A DNA stretch of 64,000 bases from Collimonas arenae. GTDB taxonomy: Bacteria; Pseudomonadota; Gammaproteobacteria; Burkholderiales; Burkholderiaceae_D. The notes beneath the pieces were generated by a model. That model worked only from the letters and a program-made list of their open reading frames with translations. It was not told the DNA's origin and did not search any database. This document shows, one piece after another, positions 59,894-64,000 of this stretch; position 1 is the first letter of the stretch, and each line of letters opens with the position of its first letter. The translations under genes and the position numbers were made by a program. Location: NCBI RefSeq assembly GCF_000786695.1, contig NZ_CP009962.1:4836001-4900000 (forward strand), written 5' to 3'.

Positions 59894-61414
59894 ATGACGC
59901 AAATCTCCACCATCTTCGCTGAACTCGGTTTCGACTTCTCCGCCCACGCCGGCAACGACCTGCATTCGCGCTCGCCGCGCGACGGCGCAGCGATTGCTTC
60001 GCTGCGTGCACATACCGTGCAGGAAACTGAAAGCGCCATCAAGAACGCTCATCAGGCTTACGAAAAATGGCGTGTGGTGCCGGCGCCGGTGCGCGGCGAA
60101 CTGGTGCGCATCCTGGGCGAAGTATTGCGCGAATATCGCGAACCGCTGGGCAAGCTGGTAACGCTGGAATCCGGCAAGATCCTGTCCGAAGGCATTGGCG
60201 AAGTGCAGGAAATGATCGACATCTGCGATTTCGCGGTCGGCCTGTCGCGCCAGCTGTACGGCCTGACCATCGCTTCCGAACGTCCGGGACATCGCATGAT
60301 GGAAACCTGGCATCCGCTGGGCGTCTGCGGCGTCATTACCGCATTCAATTTCCCGGTTGCGGTGTGGGCCTGGAACGCCGCGCTGGCGCTGGTCTGCGGC
60401 AATGCCGTGATCTGGAAACCGTCGGAAAAAACCCCTGTCGTCGCGCTCGCCGTGCATGCCTTGTATGAGAAGGCCGTAGCACGCTTCTCGCAATCGCGTC
60501 CAGATCTGCTGCCCGCCAACCTGTGCCAGGTCGTGCTGGGCCGTGCCGAAATCGGCGCCACCTTGTCCGCTTCGCCACTGGTGCCGCTGGTCAGCGCTAC
60601 CGGCAGCGTGCGCATGGGCCGCAAGGTCGCCACTACGGTGGCGGAACGTCTGGGCCGCAGTTTGCTGGAACTGGGTGGCAACAACGGCATGATCGTCACG
60701 CCGACCGCCGACCTGAGCCTGGCTCTGCGCGCCATTACCTTCTCCGCGGTCGGCACTGCCGGCCAGCGCTGCACCAGCTTGCGCCGTCTATTCGTCCACA
60801 GCAGCATCTATGCAGATGTGGTCAGCCGTATCGAACGCATCTACGCCAGCGTCAAGGTCGGCGATCCGCTGGAAGCTGAAACCCTGGTCGGTCCGCTGGT
60901 CGATCAGCAATCGTTCGACGGCATGCAGGCGGCACTGATGCAAGCCAAAACCGAAGGCGGCGTGGTTACCGGCGGCGAACGGGTGCAGGTCGGCGACAAC
61001 AACAATGCTTTCTATGTCCGGCCGGCGCTGGTGCGTATGCCGCAGCAGAGCGATATCGTGCATCACGAGACTTTTGCGCCGATTTTGTATGTGCTGAGCT
61101 ATGACAATTTCGAGGATGCAGTACGCCTCAACAACGCTGTGCCGCAAGGTTTGTCTTCCGCCATTTTCACTAACGATGTGCGCGAAGCGGAAGCATTCAT
61201 GTCGGCCAGCGGCAGCGACTGCGGCCTGGCCAATGTCAACATCGGCACCAGCGGCGCTGAAATCGGCGGCGCTTTCGGTGGCGAGAAGGAAACCGGCGGC
61301 GGACGGGAATCAGGTTCCGATTCCTGGAAAACCTATATGCGCCGTGCGACCAACACCATCAACTACAGCCGCACCTTGCCGTTGGCGCAGGGTGTGAAGT
61401 TTGATATCGATTAA
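59894..61414 (+). CDS. amaB: Aldehyde dehydrogenase of the 2-aminoadipate-semialdehyde type (AmaB, ALDH7)
   Basis: The protein has 506 residues, with AAGGACATC before the ATG. It has the NAD site GNAVIWKPSEKTP, general base Glu259 in LLELGGNNG and catalytic Cys293 in VGTAGQRCTSLRRLF. The QRCT form and the C-terminal FGGEKETGGGRESGSDSWK are typical of ALDH7 (human antiquitin, Pseudomonas AmaB). It oxidises 2-aminoadipate-6-semialdehyde to 2-aminoadipate in lysine breakdown. A perfect terminator follows. Confidence 0.9.
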   Translation: MTQISTIFAELGFDFSAHAGNDLHSRSPRDGAAIASLRAHTVQETESAIKNAHQAYEKWRVVPAPVRGELVRILGEVLREYREPLGKLVTLESGKILSEGIGEVQEMIDICDFAVGLSRQLYGLTIASERPGHRMMETWHPLGVCGVITAFNFPVAVWAWNAALALVCGNAVIWKPSEKTPVVALAVHALYEKAVARFSQSRPDLLPANLCQVVLGRAEIGATLSASPLVPLVSATGSVRMGRKVATTVAERLGRSLLELGGNNGMIVTPTADLSLALRAITFSAVGTAGQRCTSLRRLFVHSSIYADVVSRIERIYASVKVGDPLEAETLVGPLVDQQSFDGMQAALMQAKTEGGVVTGGERVQVGDNNNAFYVRPALVRMPQQSDIVHHETFAPILYVLSYDNFEDAVRLNNAVPQGLSSAIFTNDVREAEAFMSASGSDCGLANVNIGTSGAEIGGAFGGEKETGGGRESGSDSWKTYMRRATNTINYSRTLPLAQGVKFDID

Positions 61415-61430
61415 GCAGAAACAAGTTATA

Positions 61431-61469
61431 AAAAGCCGGCTGAGATTACCATCTCAGCCGGCTTTTTTT
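61431..61469. terminator. Bidirectional terminator after amaB
   Basis: Perfect 16-base arms (AAAAGCCGGCTGAGAT) around TACC are followed by T on plus and also on minus, where the hairpin begins at the stop codon of the convergent SDR gene. Confidence 0.95.
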
Positions 61470-62307
61470 ATATCTTCAACAAAGTCGGTGCGCGCTGCTG
61501 CAAGATATCTTCCATCCGCACCTGGATCGCCTGCTTCATTTCCGGATGCGTCAGGATATAGAAACGCTCCGACAGGATTGCGTCAAACACATCGGTTACG
61601 ACCTGCGTCACCGGGATGCCGTTCTCTACCGCTTGCAATACCGCCATACTGACCTTGGCTACCACCGGATCGAATGCAGCCGGCTCTGATTTACTACCTT
61701 CGCGATTGCGTTCGGAATGGCCGATGGCGGTCTTGACCCAACCCGGACAGAGTACCGAAACCTTGATGTGCGATTGCCGCAAAGCGAGGTCGTGATGCAG
61801 CCCCTCGGATACCGTCACCACTGCGTGCTTGCTGGCGTTGTAGCTAGCCAGGCTGGGTTGCGAGGTCAGACCCGCCATGGAGGCGGTATTGACGATATGG
61901 CCTTCCTCGCCGTGCTTGAGCATGGCCGGCACAAAGGCGCGCAAGGCATTTGTAACGCCATAAAAATTCACCCCCATGACCCAGTCCCAATCCTTCTGCG
62001 TGGTTTCCCAGGCTGGCTTGGCGACTGCTACGCCGGCGTTGTTCACCAGCAGATGCACCTTGCCGAATTTGGCGAAAGCCTGCTCAGCCAGTGCATTGAC
62101 CTGATCTTCCTTTGCGACATCGGTAACCACGCCGATAACCTCGACGCCTTGTTGCTCGAACTCGGCTACGGTAGCAGCGAGCTTGGCGGCATTGATGTCC
62201 GCCAGCACCAATTTCATTCCTTCGACGGCGGCGCGTGCCGCAATCCCTTTGCCGATGCCTTCCGCGGCGCCGGTAATGACCGCGGTCTTGCCATGCAAAT
62301 TCTTCAT
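61468..62307 (-). CDS. Short-chain dehydrogenase/reductase 1
   Basis: The protein has 279 residues from ATG 62307, with AAGGAAATACAC upstream. It is a Rossmann protein with TAVITGAAEGIGKGIA near 9-24, NNAGVA and the active Ser..Tyr-x-x-x-Lys in NTASMAGLTSQPSLASYNASKHAV. The substrate is unknown. It is the last gene of a group with SDR 2, the histidine phosphatase and the phosphotransferase, all on minus. Confidence 0.9.
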   Translation of the reverse strand: MKNLHGKTAVITGAAEGIGKGIAARAAVEGMKLVLADINAAKLAATVAEFEQQGVEVIGVVTDVAKEDQVNALAEQAFAKFGKVHLLVNNAGVAVAKPAWETTQKDWDWVMGVNFYGVTNALRAFVPAMLKHGEEGHIVNTASMAGLTSQPSLASYNASKHAVVTVSEGLHHDLALRQSHIKVSVLCPGWVKTAIGHSERNREGSKSEPAAFDPVVAKVSMAVLQAVENGIPVTQVVTDVFDAILSERFYILTHPEMKQAIQVRMEDILQQRAPTLLKI

Positions 62308-62342
62308 GTGTATTTCCTTGTCAGTTCCAGGTGTCAGAAGCG

Positions 62343-63113
62343 TCAGTTCAGCAGATAGCCGCCATCGACATTCATGCAAACTCCTGTGGTGTAACTAGCT
62401 GCGGGTGATACCAGGTACAGCACCGCACCCGCCATCTCATCCGGCTGGGCGACACGATTCATCGGAATATGTTCCAGCGCTTTTTTCAGGATTGCAGGAT
62501 TGTCCATCAAGGCTGAGGCGAATTTGGTTTCGGTGAAACCCGGCAGCAAGGCATTGACGCGTACGCCGCTGGCCGCGCATTCCTTGGCGAAGGCTTTGGT
62601 CATCGAAATCACCGCAGCCTTGGTAATCGAGTAGATACCCTGGAACACGCCGGGCGTCACGCCGTTGACTGAAGCGACATTGACGATCGCACCGCCGCCA
62701 CCCTTTGCCATCAGCTTGGCGCCGTACGAGGACATGAAAAAATAGCCGCGGATGTTGACATCGACGGTCTTCTGGAACGCCGCCACATCCGTCTCGACAA
62801 TCGGCCCGAAGTGCGGATTGGCGGCAGCATTGTTGACCAGGATATCCAGCCGGCCGTGCTTGCCGGCGATGGCCTGGAACAGGGTTTCGATCTGCGCCAT
62901 TTCGCCAATGTGGCAAGCCATGGTTTCGGCCGTACCGCCGGCGGCCTGGATTTCCGCCACGACCTTGTCGCAACCTTCAGCCTTGCGGCTGGAAACGATC
63001 ACATGGGCGCCGTGCTGCGCTAAGGTCTTCGCGATGGATGCGCCGATGCCGCGACTGGCGCCGGTCACCAGTGCGATTTTTCCATGTAGATCAAACATCG
63101 ATGTGCTGGTCAT
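62343..63113 (-). CDS. Short-chain dehydrogenase/reductase 2
   Basis: The protein has 256 residues from ATG 63113 behind AGGAGACAGT. The NAD(P) loop is ALVTGASRGIGASIA, then NNAAANPHFGP and the active site NVASVNGVTPGVFQGIYSITKAAV. Related SDRs sit in acyl-CoA or hydroxyacid gene clusters in Burkholderiales. 35 bases to SDR 1 and 8 bases from the phosphatase gene. Confidence 0.9.
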   Translation of the reverse strand: MTSTSMFDLHGKIALVTGASRGIGASIAKTLAQHGAHVIVSSRKAEGCDKVVAEIQAAGGTAETMACHIGEMAQIETLFQAIAGKHGRLDILVNNAAANPHFGPIVETDVAAFQKTVDVNIRGYFFMSSYGAKLMAKGGGGAIVNVASVNGVTPGVFQGIYSITKAAVISMTKAFAKECAASGVRVNALLPGFTETKFASALMDNPAILKKALEHIPMNRVAQPDEMAGAVLYLVSPAASYTTGVCMNVDGGYLLN

Positions 63114-63121
63114 ACTGTCTC

Positions 63122-63832
63122 CTATCTGTAACTCACTAAGGTTGGATCGCATGCGCTTTCAAGATGCGCAAAACTATTCAAATAACTCAAGCTGAGATGG
63201 CCGGGGCGGCACAGCAATTTGGTGACGCCGGTGTTAACCAAAGCCCAGTTCAAATCGAAAATCTGCCGGTCCGGAATCGCCAGCAATTGCTGGCATATCA
63301 CGCTGACCGGGCCGCCGGAAGTAAACACCCAGGCTGACTGTCCCTTGCCGACATGCTCCAACAGGCGCGCCATGGCTGCGTTGCAACGCGCCTTGAACTG
63401 CGGCCACGGTTCACTATAGTCGGCATCATGTTCACCGCCGACCCAGCGCGCTACTGCCTTTGCAAATATTTGTTGGAACGCGCGTACCGGATGCTCTTGC
63501 TGCGCCAGGTAAGCCGATAACACGGCGCGGTCAGAAAACTGCGGCATCAGGCGCAGTAGCACTTGCTGATGATCGAATTCGTCGAAGCCAGGATCTTGCA
63601 GAACTTCTCGCTCTTGCTGCGTTGTCGCCAGCGGCAGCGCCTCAAGACAGGCTGCACTACTCTGTAAATGACGACGATGGCTACCCGTGACCAGCAGCGG
63701 CATATCCTGGCCGGTCTGCGCCAGCCACTGTCCCAGCAATCTCGACTGCCGCACTCCCAGCTCGGACAACTGGTCGTAATCGGCGGCGCCGAAACTGGCC
63801 TGGCCATGTCGCACCAGATAGATGGCGCCCAT
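63122..63832 (-). CDS. Histidine phosphatase family protein
   Basis: The protein has 236 residues with the phosphohistidine motif YLVRHGQASFG (His9) and the second half VTGSHRRHLQSSAACLEAL and VFTSGGPVSVICQQLL. It is a phosphoglycerate-mutase-like phosphatase of unknown substrate. Only 8 bases separate it from SDR 2. Confidence 0.9.
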   Translation of the reverse strand: MGAIYLVRHGQASFGAADYDQLSELGVRQSRLLGQWLAQTGQDMPLLVTGSHRRHLQSSAACLEALPLATTQQEREVLQDPGFDEFDHQQVLLRLMPQFSDRAVLSAYLAQQEHPVRAFQQIFAKAVARWVGGEHDADYSEPWPQFKARCNAAMARLLEHVGKGQSAWVFTSGGPVSVICQQLLAIPDRQIFDLNWALVNTGVTKLLCRPGHLSLSYLNSFAHLESACDPTLVSYR

Positions 63833-63862
63833 GTTAGCCGTGCTCCTGCGATAAGAACGTCA

Positions 63863-64000
63863 TCATATGTGCGATTGCGCCATCAGATTCTTGCAGCGCT
63901 GCTCAAGATAATTAGTGACATGAACGAAGAAGGCGAATTGCGGATTTTTGGTCTGCCCATGATGGAAACGGTAATAAATTTGCTGCACGATCACTGCCAG
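63863..64000 (-). CDS. Phosphotransferase (APH/ACAD10-like kinase domain), C-terminal end only
   Basis: The last 45 codons of a gene running in from beyond the window. The text VIVQQIYYRFHHGQTKNPQFAFF resembles the C-terminus of the aminoglycoside-phosphotransferase-like proteins that accompany acyl-CoA dehydrogenases of the ACAD10/11 group. Some members (LvaA) phosphorylate 4-hydroxyacyl-CoA. With so little sequence the call is tentative. It stops 31 bases before the histidine phosphatase gene. Confidence 0.6.
   Translation of the reverse strand: MAVIVQQIYYRFHHGQTKNPQFAFFVHVTNYLEQRCKNLMAQSHI

Overview
The window is a stretch of a Betaproteobacterial chromosome, most likely Oxalobacteraceae (Collimonas/Herbaspirillum/Janthinobacterium type). 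This rests on the rRNA sequence, the gyrA-ompA-ubiG-gph order, the pgk-pyk-fba-purCEK block, the ilvE/zinc-ribbon pair and the tmRNA tag. The genus is an inference. I see no prophage, CRISPR array or intact insertion sequence. Almost everything is core or near-core gene content, with a few small accessory patches.

Layout. 1-7.8 kb: the 5' end of gyrA (minus), two tandem OmpA-like proteins, ubiG, a gph/mupP-type phosphatase and a large DUF748 (AsmA-like) envelope protein. 7.8-8.3 kb: tmRNA (ssrA) with a clear promoter and terminator. 8.3-18.2 kb: a more accessory area with a sterol-desaturase-family enzyme, an orphan solute-binding protein, an orphan barstar, a LacI-controlled ABC importer operon ending in a GpdQ-like phosphodiesterase, a GNAT acetyltransferase and a patatin-like lipase. 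18.6-24.3 kb: a complete rRNA operon on the minus strand (16S, tRNA-Ile, tRNA-Ala, 23S, 5S) with promoter, boxA-like sites, 23S processing stem and terminator. 24.5-31 kb: mgtC-like, tcdA, a hemerythrin gene coupled to pdxH, cfa, msrA and ompW. 31-38.5 kb: a minus-strand run pgk, pyk, fba, purC, purE, purK, sua5 (lower glycolysis plus the middle of purine synthesis plus the t6A precursor enzyme). 38.9-42.2 kb: ilvE, a zinc-ribbon protein, an NTF2-like protein, a YheT-type hydrolase and a conserved hypothetical. 42.2-46.7 kb: a BepA-like M48 protease, a Wzy/PglL-type ligase flanked by duplicated protease sequence, moaC, and pilA with a sigma-54 promoter. 47-51.7 kb: FHA and PP2C signalling proteins, sucD, sucC and a DUF2889 protein. 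52-53.8 kb: recX and recA with a LexA box. 54-64 kb: ggt, a lysine/2-aminoadipate catabolic cluster (DUF1338 2-oxoadipate decarboxylase, D-2-hydroxyglutarate dehydrogenase, LysR regulator, AmaB-type aldehyde dehydrogenase), then a minus-strand group of phosphotransferase, histidine phosphatase and two SDR enzymes.

How the genes work together. The 56.2-61.4 kb cluster can take 2-aminoadipate semialdehyde to 2-aminoadipate and, after transamination, 2-oxoadipate to D-2-hydroxyglutarate to 2-oxoglutarate. That feeds the TCA cycle, of which sucCD is also in the window. The LacI operon looks self-regulated through a perfect 18-bp palindrome lying over its own start region. PilA is predicted to be under sigma-54/PilR-type control.

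The least ordinary items are: (a) the ligase gene bounded by a duplicated, decayed piece of the neighbouring M48 protease gene; (b) the short DUF1338 enzyme in a complete degradative context; (c) a 132-bp long-inverted-repeat element after ggt; (d) the LacI-controlled importer with an apparently leaderless regulator gene; and (e) the hemerythrin-pdxH coupling. I do not see one unmistakable wholly new system.
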